NCBI GenBank assembly: GCA_012719595.1
Contig: JAAYAB010000009.1
Span: forward strand, 1-37,664
Direction of reading: 5' to 3'
Length of the DNA stretch: 37,664 nt
DNA from: Bacillota bacterium
Lineage (GTDB): Bacteria; Bacillota; DTU014
Below are positions 1 through 8,698 of this stretch, piece after piece (within the stretch, counting starts at the first letter, position 1; every line of letters starts with the position of its first letter). The translations under genes were made by a program, and so were the position numbers. The notes beneath the pieces were generated by a model. That model had not been told where the DNA came from and ran no database searches. It saw nothing but the letters and a program-made list of their open reading frames with translations.

Positions 1-170
1 GGCACAGGAACATCGGGATCATCGGCTGTGATGGCAAAGCTCTGAGTCCCGTCCGGAGGGTCTTCCCACTTCAGCGGTGGAGAGAGGTTCCTGCCTAGGC
101 GGGTATTGCTGTACAGATCAGGAATCGCCTCTCCGTGCTTAAGCGCATCGCTGAATAACCGAAACCCCAT
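1..170 (-). CDS. YbhB/YbcL family (PEBP, Raf-kinase-inhibitor-like) protein, N-terminal part, runs off the left edge
   Basis: Reverse-strand translation from ATG at 170: MGFRLFSDALKHGEAIPDLYSNTRLGRNLSPPLKWEDPPDGTQSFAITADDPDVPV. The SPPLxW...P.GT.SFA....DPD pattern is typical of PEBP. Not in the supplied ORF track. Confidence 0.85.
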   Translation of the reverse strand, partial: MGFRLFSDALKHGEAIPDLYSNTRLGRNLSPPLKWEDPPDGTQSFAITADDPDVPV

Positions 171-210
171 GTCGATCGCCCTTCTACATCAGGAAATGCG
201 CTCACGAGTC

Positions 211-642
211 CTAGTCGTTGATGTCAAAGTCAGTGTTCTTCAGGCCATGATAGTAATTCCCCTTGCTTGCAGTGAACTTGATCAATGCGAAGTCTGGGTC
301 AGTGCAGCCCAAGGGGTAATACCTCTCCATTCCGTCGCTCCAGAACTCTCTCCTCTTCTCATCATCCCAGGAGACTTCTGCTTTTCCTATCAGCATCAAG
401 CCCTCGAAGGTCGTCTCATCGTAGAAGTAGAGGCTGGCATTGGGGTTCTTCTGTATCTGGGTCACCCTCTTCGAGGACGTGTTGGAACAGAACCAGAACT
501 CCTTCAGCCCGCTTGCAGCTGTCTTGATCATCGCCTTCAGATAGGGAATCCCGTTTTCATCGACCGTGCCCAACACTCCTGTGAAGCTTCGGTTCACAAG
601 AGCTAGCGACTTCTCAACGATCTCGCTTGTCTCAATGCTCAT
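211..642 (-). CDS. Pyridoxamine 5'-phosphate oxidase-like (general stress protein 26-like) FMN-binding protein
   Basis: 143 aa; GVLGTVDENGIPYLKAM...FWFCSNTSSKRVTQIQKNPNASLYFYD is a PNPOx split-barrel signature. SD-like GGAGGA upstream. Confidence 0.85.
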   Translation of the reverse strand: MSIETSEIVEKSLALVNRSFTGVLGTVDENGIPYLKAMIKTAASGLKEFWFCSNTSSKRVTQIQKNPNASLYFYDETTFEGLMLIGKAEVSWDDEKRREFWSDGMERYYPLGCTDPDFALIKFTASKGNYYHGLKNTDFDIND

Positions 643-862
643 TTCGGTAGTCCTCCGCTTCTGATCTCAGGGCCTGGTTTGGCCTCAGCGCCTTGCAGGA
701 CTGTTGTTTCACAGCTCCACACCCGATGCTTGTTGGTTCCATCGTATTATAACTAGAGCATCAAATACAAGGCGTCTTGCCAACAAAGGAAGAGATGGTA
801 ATGACAGAGAAACTCATTGCAGACACTCAGGAGTATCAAGCCGAAGGAGCCTTGATGGGGAA

Positions 863-1291
863 ATGGGACTTGATCTGTTCCACTATGGCGCAAACGCTGT
901 CTGCTTCGAGAAGAACGGTCGCGAGTATGGGATGATCTGTTCTTGGGCAACTCAGGTTGCTTACGACAGGATCCTGATGCTCCTAGGTGCTCAGAGCGTT
1001 ACCGGAAAGAACATTTCCAAAGGTGACATCATCGGTGTGAGCGTGCTAAGCACGCGGCAAGAGCACGTCATGAATACGTTGGGCTCTAGCCATTCCGACG
1101 ACGTAGACAAGTTTGAGAACCTGAACTACACCTCAGTGGGCACGGCCATCTTGATCGACAACGCCAGCGTCAATATGGTAGTTGAAGTGATCGATGTTCT
1201 CCATTTGCCAGGAATCGAGGAAGACAACTTGGTGTATGGGCTGGTGAAATCGCATACTCAAAGCGACGCTCCTATGTTGACTACTCGATGA
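863..1291 (+). CDS. Flavin reductase-like FMN-binding protein
   Basis: In-frame part of ORF 704..1291 from ATG 863: MGLDLFHYGANAVCFEKNGREYGMICSWATQVAYDRILMLLGAQSVTGKNISKGDIIGVSVLS. Resembles flavoredoxin/flavin reductase domains; upstream part of the ORF looks non-coding. Confidence 0.65.
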   Translation: MGLDLFHYGANAVCFEKNGREYGMICSWATQVAYDRILMLLGAQSVTGKNISKGDIIGVSVLSTRQEHVMNTLGSSHSDDVDKFENLNYTSVGTAILIDNASVNMVVEVIDVLHLPGIEEDNLVYGLVKSHTQSDAPMLTTR

Positions 1292-1651
1292 ACAAGAGCC
1301 GGTGTGGTTCGTCACCAAGTCACCCCCGCCTCACTTCCCACTCCCCACTCCTGTCTCACGCCCTCCGCGCCCTGCGATCCTGACTCGCGTGTCTGCTGTT
1401 CATGTCCAACCGGCCGACTATGGACGCAGGTCGCATTGAGATCATCATCCTCCGCATCGGATTGCTCTCTTCTTTTGCCGCATGGTTCAATCTATGAAAA
1501 TTGTCTCTCAACACTCTGTGCCAGAAGTGGCGTCGTTGCGAAGGAATAAACGCATCGATGTTGAACCATTTAAGAGGCTAAACCATTTTGTCGATTATGT
1601 TTGGCCACTTGATAGGTGCGCATTTTGGAGGCGGCACTCGGAGGGATTTGT

Positions 1652-3775
1652 GTGGCGGTTTTTTACGTAGACAGCATGGCTCAAGAAACTTCTGAAAGCA
1701 ACTTCGGGTCGGAGAAAGCTCCCTTTCGGACGATAGGAGAAGCTGTGGACCATCTTCGACCCGGCGATACGCTGTACGTCAAGGCAGGTGAATACTTCGA
1801 ATCATTGCAGCTGACCAAGGGCGGCTCCCGGGAGGCCGGCTATGTCACGATTCGTTCCTTCGGCGATGATACGGTTACACTGACGGGCGCAGTAAGGGTC
1901 GGGACCGAAGGCTGGACGATGCTGTCCGAGGGCACATACGCCTGTCAGATACCTGAACGACTGGACCCATATGCTCACGACAAGTCACGGCCCAGAGCCT
2001 TCTGTAACGGCATGGAGATACCCCTCCGTCAGCAGGTCGTCGAATCCGAGGTCAATCAGCACAATGAGCAGGGTCTCATGGGATTGGATCTGCCGGATGC
2101 CCCTGATGATCCTAGATACTCGCACACTCCGGTAAAGCACTTTGAGATAGACAGGGCCACCAATACGATCACTATCTACTGCCCTGGCTATCATCCTGCA
2201 GAACTCAAGATAGAAGTATCGGTTTTGCGAAGCGCATTCCTCGTCCTGGGGGAGTACTTCCGAATCCAGGGGTTTCGGATCTTCGGGTATGCGGGGGCTG
2301 GCATTCATGTCGAAGCGCCCCACGCTTTGGTGGAGTACAACTACGTGGAGGCGTGTGGCACGGGCATCCTTCTCGCGGACGACGTGTCCTATGAGAGCAT
2401 AGTGCGGAGGAACACCATCATGCGCAGCAGCCAGACCGGCCTTCATTGGAAGAGCCGAGGCTGTACGATCGAGGACAACTCTGTCGTCCAGAGCTGCACC
2501 AACTCAATCATTGACACCTGGAGCGGCGGTCTGAAGTCGAACGCCGGCGGCTGGAGCCTCATAAGAAACAACGTGGTGGTAGGCACCGGAAAGCACAGAG
2601 TCCCTGGATCTTGCCATGCCTGGGGGGCTCTGTGGGGAGACATTCTGGCCAAGTGCAACATGTTGACCGGCAACACCGTTCACGGCAATGAATGGGTCGG
2701 GATCTACGTAGAATGGGGCCAGGACGGTCAACAGATACAGCTCAACACCAGTTCTCGCAACTTCTACGGCCTCTGCTTCAGAGGATCCAACTACGGAGTG
2801 GCCATGCGGAATGTATTCGCTGACAATGTGAACTCCCTCGGCTTCTTCAGTCCGCGGACTGAAGACAACTTCGTGAAGGGAAATGTCTTCATCGGCGGCA
2901 AGAACGCCATGGCCAGAGAGTATCAGCATGACTGGGAAGTGAAGCAACAGCAGACTAACGTAATCGACGATAACGTCTGGGATAGCGCACATAGTTGGGA
3001 CGATTTCACCCTCTTTGAGAGCGCATATGGCAGAGAGATCCGTCGCACTGTCAAGGATGATCCTCGCCCAGGCGATGTGGGACTGAACGTTGTCATCCTG
3101 CGCAACGCTTTCAGCCTAGAGAACGAGGTCATGATGATGGTCGGCAACAAGGACATCAGCCTGTCGGAGCCGGCCAATGAGGTGGTCCCGTACTTCTGGC
3201 GCCCTGGCGTACGCTCGGGTGAGTGCGTACATGACCCCTTGGCCAGGCCTTGCGTAGGCAAAGAGGCAGTGTTCGGCCGCGCCTGGGTTCCGGGGTTCAT
3301 AACAAAGAGAAGCATATCGAATGCCTTCGGACTGGGAAAGGCAGGTCTGGTCGAGTTCGGCGACGGAGCTCTGGGAGTCTTGGGTAACGCCGACGCTGCT
3401 GAGTCTGACAGCCTCTGTGTGGGCTGGTCCTCGCCAAGCCTGCCGATACGGGCAGGCAACAGGCTCCGAGTGTCCCTCACTATGTCGCTTCTGGGCGACG
3501 CCGCAACCTCGAAGGGTAGCGTCGGCGCTTCGAAGGGGCGTATACCGATAGTCGAGGTGCAGTGGGCAAGCGTTACGGGACAGAGGATGTCCAGCACCTC
3601 ATTGCTAGGGCCGGAGGAGGACTATGCTGACAGGGGGAGCTACAGAGTGGATGGCGTGGCCCAGGCTCCGGTTGATCTAGGCAGCAACCTGCGCTTTGTG
3701 GTCTTTCTCGGATGCGGCGGATACACAGGACCAATCAGCTTCACCGACATCAAGATCGAGGATCTGGGCAGATAG
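1652..3775 (+). CDS. Right-handed parallel beta-helix (DUF1565/pectate-lyase-like) protein without signal peptide
   Basis: FYVDSMAQETSESNFGSEKAPFRTIGEAVDHLRPGDTLYVKAGEY is a classic beta-helix N-terminus, followed by many N..V..N rungs. GTG 1652 has SD-like GAGGG 7 nt upstream. The listed start at 1616 is less likely. Confidence 0.8.
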   Translation: MAVFYVDSMAQETSESNFGSEKAPFRTIGEAVDHLRPGDTLYVKAGEYFESLQLTKGGSREAGYVTIRSFGDDTVTLTGAVRVGTEGWTMLSEGTYACQIPERLDPYAHDKSRPRAFCNGMEIPLRQQVVESEVNQHNEQGLMGLDLPDAPDDPRYSHTPVKHFEIDRATNTITIYCPGYHPAELKIEVSVLRSAFLVLGEYFRIQGFRIFGYAGAGIHVEAPHALVEYNYVEACGTGILLADDVSYESIVRRNTIMRSSQTGLHWKSRGCTIEDNSVVQSCTNSIIDTWSGGLKSNAGGWSLIRNNVVVGTGKHRVPGSCHAWGALWGDILAKCNMLTGNTVHGNEWVGIYVEWGQDGQQIQLNTSSRNFYGLCFRGSNYGVAMRNVFADNVNSLGFFSPRTEDNFVKGNVFIGGKNAMAREYQHDWEVKQQQTNVIDDNVWDSAHSWDDFTLFESAYGREIRRTVKDDPRPGDVGLNVVILRNAFSLENEVMMMVGNKDISLSEPANEVVPYFWRPGVRSGECVHDPLARPCVGKEAVFGRAWVPGFITKRSISNAFGLGKAGLVEFGDGALGVLGNADAAESDSLCVGWSSPSLPIRAGNRLRVSLTMSLLGDAATSKGSVGASKGRIPIVEVQWASVTGQRMSSTSLLGPEEDYADRGSYRVDGVAQAPVDLGSNLRFVVFLGCGGYTGPISFTDIKIEDLGR

Positions 3776-3796
3776 CATAGACAGGAGGCAGTCGCA

Positions 3797-5113
3797 ATGC
3801 AGCACAAGTTCAACCATGAGTACCATCAGTCACTCGTCTATAAGATCATGAATGCCAGGAAGCCTGATGTCGTTCTTGTGACATTCGAGGACTCACTGGA
3901 CATGATCAAGAGGATCCACAAAATGACCGGCGGGTTGAAACAGATTGTCTATTTGACCGGCTGGCAGTATGATGGGCATGACTCCAAGTATCCAGCCTGG
4001 CACGAAGTCAACCACCGCTTGGCTCGACCGCAGGACAAGAGCCCGAGAGACAGCTTTCTCTGGCTCATGCGGGAAGCCAAGAAATACAACGCCTTCGTCA
4101 GCGTCCACGTGAACATGTGTGACGCCTACGAGAACAGCCCTCTCTGGAAGACATACTATGACGAAAACCTCCTGATACGAGACAAGGATGGCAATCTCGT
4201 GAAAGGCGGGGTCTGGGACGGAGATCAGTCGTATCTAGTATCCAAGGCGGCCGAATGGAGGTCCGGAAGGGCGAAGGAGCGTATAGACTATCTGATCGAC
4301 CTGCTGCAGCTGGCTGAAGTGGGTACTGTTCACATCGATGTGTTCCATCCACGGCCGAGCGAGTACCACGGTATCACATATGATGACGATGTGGTCGCTT
4401 GCCAGGAGATACTCAAGTACTTCATATCCAGGGGCGTAGAAGTTACCAACGAGTGGTTTCACCATGAATACGCCGGACTGATGCCGTACGCCTGGCACTT
4501 CAACTTGGATGAGAGAAGCCGGCTCAAGTATCCGCCGTCTGTCATTACCGGCGGGGGTCCCGGGTGTAACCTCAGGTGGGCAAGGAGGCACACAGCTACG
4601 GCTTGGCCGGGCTGGTTTACAGCGCCTGAAGCAGGCTGCCTCTACGAGGACTGCTGGGGAACGTCCATCGATGGCGAACCTACCAAGGACCTCAGGGCAT
4701 TCACCCATGACTTCTTCACTCGTACTCTGCAGTGGCATTTTCTGAACAATCACAGAGTCATAAAGCATGTCCATACCCCACAGGTATATGAGGTGTATTT
4801 CGAGGACGACGTCGTTACATCCATGCGGACCAGCGATAGGCACTTCACCCTCACGCATCAGGGCAGAGTTCTGAGGGAACAGTCTGATCTGCTGATCCCT
4901 GCTCTATGGCTGGATCGGACACTGATGGGATATAGCGAGAACGGATGCACGCGGGAATGGGAACTGTCGGCTGACTGGGCCGACGCCTCACGGGCCAAAG
5001 TCACAACAGTGACACCTGCTGGGAACGAGTCATCTACTCAGGTGCCTGTGGTCAATGGGAAGATCAGGCTGACTCTAGAGCCGCGTCAGGGAGTCATGGT
5101 TACTCCGGCGTAA
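3797..5113 (+). CDS. GH101-like (endo-alpha-N-acetylgalactosaminidase-related) TIM-barrel glycoside hydrolase
   Basis: 438 aa; IVYLTGWQYDGHDSKYP..., YNAFVSVHVNMCDAYE, HIDVFHP, VTNEWFHHE. SD AGGAGG upstream. Homologous by eye to the C-terminal half of ORF 25835..28465. Confidence 0.65.
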   Translation: MQHKFNHEYHQSLVYKIMNARKPDVVLVTFEDSLDMIKRIHKMTGGLKQIVYLTGWQYDGHDSKYPAWHEVNHRLARPQDKSPRDSFLWLMREAKKYNAFVSVHVNMCDAYENSPLWKTYYDENLLIRDKDGNLVKGGVWDGDQSYLVSKAAEWRSGRAKERIDYLIDLLQLAEVGTVHIDVFHPRPSEYHGITYDDDVVACQEILKYFISRGVEVTNEWFHHEYAGLMPYAWHFNLDERSRLKYPPSVITGGGPGCNLRWARRHTATAWPGWFTAPEAGCLYEDCWGTSIDGEPTKDLRAFTHDFFTRTLQWHFLNNHRVIKHVHTPQVYEVYFEDDVVTSMRTSDRHFTLTHQGRVLREQSDLLIPALWLDRTLMGYSENGCTREWELSADWADASRAKVTTVTPAGNESSTQVPVVNGKIRLTLEPRQGVMVTPA

Positions 5114-5133
5114 AGAGGTTAGCAGGGGAAAGC

Positions 5134-5162
5134 GGCCTGCAGGGCAAGAAGGCTGGCAGGCC
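5134..5162 (+). promoter_or_regulatory. Intercistronic inverted repeat (mRNA stem-loop)
   Basis: GGCCTGC-N15-GCAGGCC, perfect 7-bp arms, between the genes ending at 5113 and starting at 5219. Confidence 0.5.
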
Positions 5163-5218
5163 TGGAGCGAACGATGCATAGGAGAGACTAGCCGAGGTCA
5201 CTTCAGGAGGGTGTACCG

Positions 5219-6853
5219 ATGCCAGTAAATAGATATGCTGTTCAGAACCATGTGACGGAGTGGGGCTATCAGTCTAGCCATGTATATGAAGACCCCTTCA
5301 ACCAGATCGAGATGGACGTTGTCTTCTGCGACGAAGCATCAAGCGAGTGGCGTGTCCCCGCCTATTGGGCGGGAGACAACGAATGGCGCGTTCGCTTCTG
5401 CCCGCCGCATCCTGGCGTCTACCATTATCGGACCGTCTGTACCAACGAGGCCGACAGTGGCCTCCACGGGGTCACCGGCGTCCTATGGGTGGCGGAGTAT
5501 CAGGGAGAGCACCCACTCTACAAGCATGGTCGCCTGCGCGTCAGCGGCGATCGGCGGCGATTCGTGCATGAAGATGGGACGCCTTTCTTCTGGCTCGGTG
5601 ATACATGCTGGTTTCTCCTTTCGTCCAGGCTGCAGTGGCCCGATGAATATCAGCTGTATATACAAGACAGGCAAACGAAGGGCTTCACGGTGATGCAGTT
5701 GGTGGCCGGCTTATATCCAGATGGGGACTCCTTTGACGTCAGAGGCGTCAACGAAGCCGGATTTCCTTGGGAACAGGGATACCGGACGATCAATCCGGCC
5801 TACTTCGATGCCGCAGATGTAAGGATACAGTGGCTGGTGAAGTCAGGAATGGTCCCGTGTATCTTCGGCTGCTGGGGCTTCCTCCTGCTAAAAATGGGCA
5901 TGGAGAAGATGAAGCGCCACTGGAGGTATCTGGTCGCCCGCTACGGAGCATATCCCGTGACCTGGAGCCTGGCCGGCGAGGCCACCATGCCCTATTACCT
6001 CTCAGAGACGCCGGACACTGACAGCCAAGCACTGAAGACGGGTTGGACTGAGGTTGGAAGGTATGTCCGCAGCATCGATCCATTTCATAATCCGATAACC
6101 ATACATGCACCCCACTACAGTGGGTCTCGAGCGCAGGTGGTCGACGAGTCTGTGTTGGACTACGACATGCCACAGCCGGGGCACGGGACGAATGAGCATG
6201 CTCCCCATACAGCGAAGCTCATATCGGAGCTGATCAACACCGAGCCTCACATGCCCGTGGTCAACGGTGAAGTCCTGTACGAGGCCAACTTCGATTCAGC
6301 TTACGGTGGTATTCAAAGGTACGCCTTCTGGACGACGATGCTGATGGGCGGCGCCGGCCATACGTATGGAGCCAACGGGCTCTTCCAGCTAAATCGACCC
6401 GGAGATCCATTCGGACCTTCACCTCACGGGATGCAGTGGGGCGATATTCCATGGACCGTCGCATATAGGTTCCAGGGATCGACCGATGTCGGGATAGGCA
6501 AATCCATACTGGAGAGATACCGGTGGTGGGACTTCGTCCCTCACCCCGAATGGATCGAACCTCATGCCGGCGAGAGGGGTTACAATCTCCCATATGCCGC
6601 CGGGATACAGGGCGAGGTGCGCATGTTCTACTTGCCCGGTCCGATCCATCCTTGGTGCTCTCGACCGGTACTGAAGAGGCTAGACCGAAGCAGGAAGTAC
6701 CGAGTCTTCTGGGTAGATACCACCACAGGCGTTGACACGCCTATAGATGATGTTCGCATCGATGCAGATGGAGATTGGCAGATGCCTCTGCCTCCAGTCA
6801 TGCGTGACTGGATACTGGTGATAGAGGAGGATGACAGGCATGGTAGCACTTGA
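5219..6853 (+). CDS. DUF5060 + DUF4038 (apiosidase-like, GH140-type barrel) glycoside hydrolase
   Basis: 544 aa; DPFNQIEMDVVFCD...WRVPAYWAGDNEWRVRFCPPHPGVYHYRT (DUF5060-like), then DGTPFFWLGDTCWFLL...WPDEYQLYIQDRQTKGFTVMQ (DUF4038-like). SD AGGAGGG. Confidence 0.85.
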   Translation: MPVNRYAVQNHVTEWGYQSSHVYEDPFNQIEMDVVFCDEASSEWRVPAYWAGDNEWRVRFCPPHPGVYHYRTVCTNEADSGLHGVTGVLWVAEYQGEHPLYKHGRLRVSGDRRRFVHEDGTPFFWLGDTCWFLLSSRLQWPDEYQLYIQDRQTKGFTVMQLVAGLYPDGDSFDVRGVNEAGFPWEQGYRTINPAYFDAADVRIQWLVKSGMVPCIFGCWGFLLLKMGMEKMKRHWRYLVARYGAYPVTWSLAGEATMPYYLSETPDTDSQALKTGWTEVGRYVRSIDPFHNPITIHAPHYSGSRAQVVDESVLDYDMPQPGHGTNEHAPHTAKLISELINTEPHMPVVNGEVLYEANFDSAYGGIQRYAFWTTMLMGGAGHTYGANGLFQLNRPGDPFGPSPHGMQWGDIPWTVAYRFQGSTDVGIGKSILERYRWWDFVPHPEWIEPHAGERGYNLPYAAGIQGEVRMFYLPGPIHPWCSRPVLKRLDRSRKYRVFWVDTTTGVDTPIDDVRIDADGDWQMPLPPVMRDWILVIEEDDRHGST

Positions 6854-8549
6854 CATCGCTTCAGTTCCATTCAGTCGATATGGTTCGTATCTCGCCGTGT
6901 CTCGCACGTCAGGGCCGTCCGGTAAGGGACTCTATCTCAGGACTGTCCATGGAAGAGCGATTCCCAGTGAGCTGCTGTTGCTTGAGCCGGTACATGATGG
7001 CTCGCCGATGGGCTATGCTGTGTATGCCAATCCCGACGTGCTCCGCCTGGAGTCCTCCTGTGGCTGGGTAGAGATCTGCATTTCGGAGTCCGACGCAGTA
7101 CGTCTCCGGGGCGAGGGTATAGGCCTGCGCCTCAGTGCGGTGACGACACTCATGGATCCTATCATCCCAATAGGTAAGGGCCCTGACTCCTGGCTTCTGA
7201 ATTTCAGGGTAACCCGGGTGAAGCTGCTGGCATCTATGATGACTGGTCAGGTCACAGTGGGTACCTTCGATGGTGCGACCGGCGGAGTCAGTGAGCAGAT
7301 CTGCTTTGCACCAGAGCAACACACGAACCGGTGGGAAGGCTTCCTCGAGGAGTTCAGCGGAGCGTTCACACTGGCTGCTCAGCAGGAGTCGTTTGAGCAG
7401 TGCCGACGCAAGGCCCATGATGAGTTTGCTGATTGGTTAGCCAAGACACCTGAAGTGCGCGACGGAGTGGACGGAGGTGAAGACCTCGCCGTTGCTCGGG
7501 AGCTGGCCGCGTACGTCAACTGGTCAGCGGTAGTGAGGCCATCGGGAATTCTCAGGCGTCCGGCCATGCTCATGTCGAAGAACTGGATGACGAGCGTCTG
7601 GGCATGGGACCACTGCTTCAACGCCATGGCACTCGCCATGGGTAATCCAGAAGCAGCTTGGGATCAGTTTATGCTTCTCTTTGACTATCAAGATGAGAGC
7701 GGTGGGCTCCCAGACGTGGTCAATGATTGCCAGCCCGCGTGGAACTACTGCAAGCCCCCCATCCATGGTTGGGCCCTAAGGTGGATGATGAAGCACTCCG
7801 AAGCAGTGACTGTCGACAGGCTTCTGGAAGCATATGAGCCGCTATGCAGGTGGACCAGGTGGTGGATGAGCCACCGCGATTACAACAGAAACGGATTCGC
7901 AGAATACACCCATGGTAACGACTCAGGATGGGACAACTCAACAGTGTTCCGTCATGGAGCTCCTGTCGAATCGCCCGAACTCTGTGCGTTCTTGGTACTT
8001 CAGATGGAGACCCTGGCCGAGGTCGCGGCCGTTCTTGGGAAGTCTGAAGATGCAGGCGACTGGCGGACCCAGGCTGAGCAACTTCTCAGGTCCACTCTGG
8101 CTAGGTTTTGGCGGGGAGATAGATTCGTCGCAGTCAAGGCATGGGATGGCGGAGATATCGAATCAGACTCGTTATTGCTGTTCGTGCCGCTGGTTCTGGG
8201 AAAGCGGCTTCCTGAGGATGTCAGACAGACATTGGTGCAGCGGCTGGCTACGGGTGGCTGGCTAACCTCCTACGGCCTTGCGACTGAGCTGCCCACGAGC
8301 GAGTACTACGAGGCCGACGGATATTGGCGCGGCCCTATCTGGGCACCATCCACTATGCTAATCGTCGACGGCCTCGTGGATGCGGGTGAGGATGATCTGG
8401 CGTCGGAGATAGCTCAGAGGTTCTGTCACATGGCAGCAGAAGCAGGCATGGCTGAGAACTTCGATGCATTGACAGGCAAAGGCCTCAGAGATCCAGCCTA
8501 TACCTGGACGTCCAGCACATTTCTGGTGCTGGCGGGCATGTACATCTGA
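6831..8549 (+). CDS. MGH1/GH63-like (alpha/alpha)6-barrel glycoside hydrolase
   Basis: 572 aa; TSVWAWDHCFNAMALAMG, FDYQDESGGLPD, HGNDSGWDNSTVF, YEADGYWRGPIWAPSTMLIVDGL, typical of trehalase/GH63/MGH1 hydrolases. Start overlaps the end of the preceding gene. Confidence 0.85.
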   Translation: MTGMVALDIASVPFSRYGSYLAVSRTSGPSGKGLYLRTVHGRAIPSELLLLEPVHDGSPMGYAVYANPDVLRLESSCGWVEICISESDAVRLRGEGIGLRLSAVTTLMDPIIPIGKGPDSWLLNFRVTRVKLLASMMTGQVTVGTFDGATGGVSEQICFAPEQHTNRWEGFLEEFSGAFTLAAQQESFEQCRRKAHDEFADWLAKTPEVRDGVDGGEDLAVARELAAYVNWSAVVRPSGILRRPAMLMSKNWMTSVWAWDHCFNAMALAMGNPEAAWDQFMLLFDYQDESGGLPDVVNDCQPAWNYCKPPIHGWALRWMMKHSEAVTVDRLLEAYEPLCRWTRWWMSHRDYNRNGFAEYTHGNDSGWDNSTVFRHGAPVESPELCAFLVLQMETLAEVAAVLGKSEDAGDWRTQAEQLLRSTLARFWRGDRFVAVKAWDGGDIESDSLLLFVPLVLGKRLPEDVRQTLVQRLATGGWLTSYGLATELPTSEYYEADGYWRGPIWAPSTMLIVDGLVDAGEDDLASEIAQRFCHMAAEAGMAENFDALTGKGLRDPAYTWTSSTFLVLAGMYI

Positions 8550-8551
8550 TG

Positions 8552-8610
8552 ACACGGCGAGTCGGGGGCTCTGTAGCGATGTCCCGAAGCGATAGTCGCC
8601 CGAGCCGTGT
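8552..8610. terminator. Long imperfect hairpin between convergent genes, no T-tract
   Basis: ACACGGC-gag-TCGGG ... CCCGA-GCCGTGT: 12-bp stem with a 3-nt bulge, between the convergent stops at 8549 and 8699. Confidence 0.45.
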
Positions 8611-8698
8611 TAGCCCGAGCCCATGCTGTGCTACACGGTTGGTAACGCAGACCAAGGGGTCCGGCGCAAGGGGTCTGGGAGGCGCATCGCAACCGTTT

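Noticed and set aside
106-606. 166-aa + strand ORF over the PNPOx-like gene
   Set aside because: Antisense to a convincing PNPOx-like protein.
2923-3597. Long - strand ORF (224 aa) opposite the beta-helix gene
   Set aside because: Composition and lack of family features fit an antisense shadow ORF; the + strand beta-helix gene explains the region.
4235-4858. 207-aa - strand ORF opposite the first GH101-like gene
   Set aside because: Shadow ORF of a high-GC coding gene; no recognisable domain.
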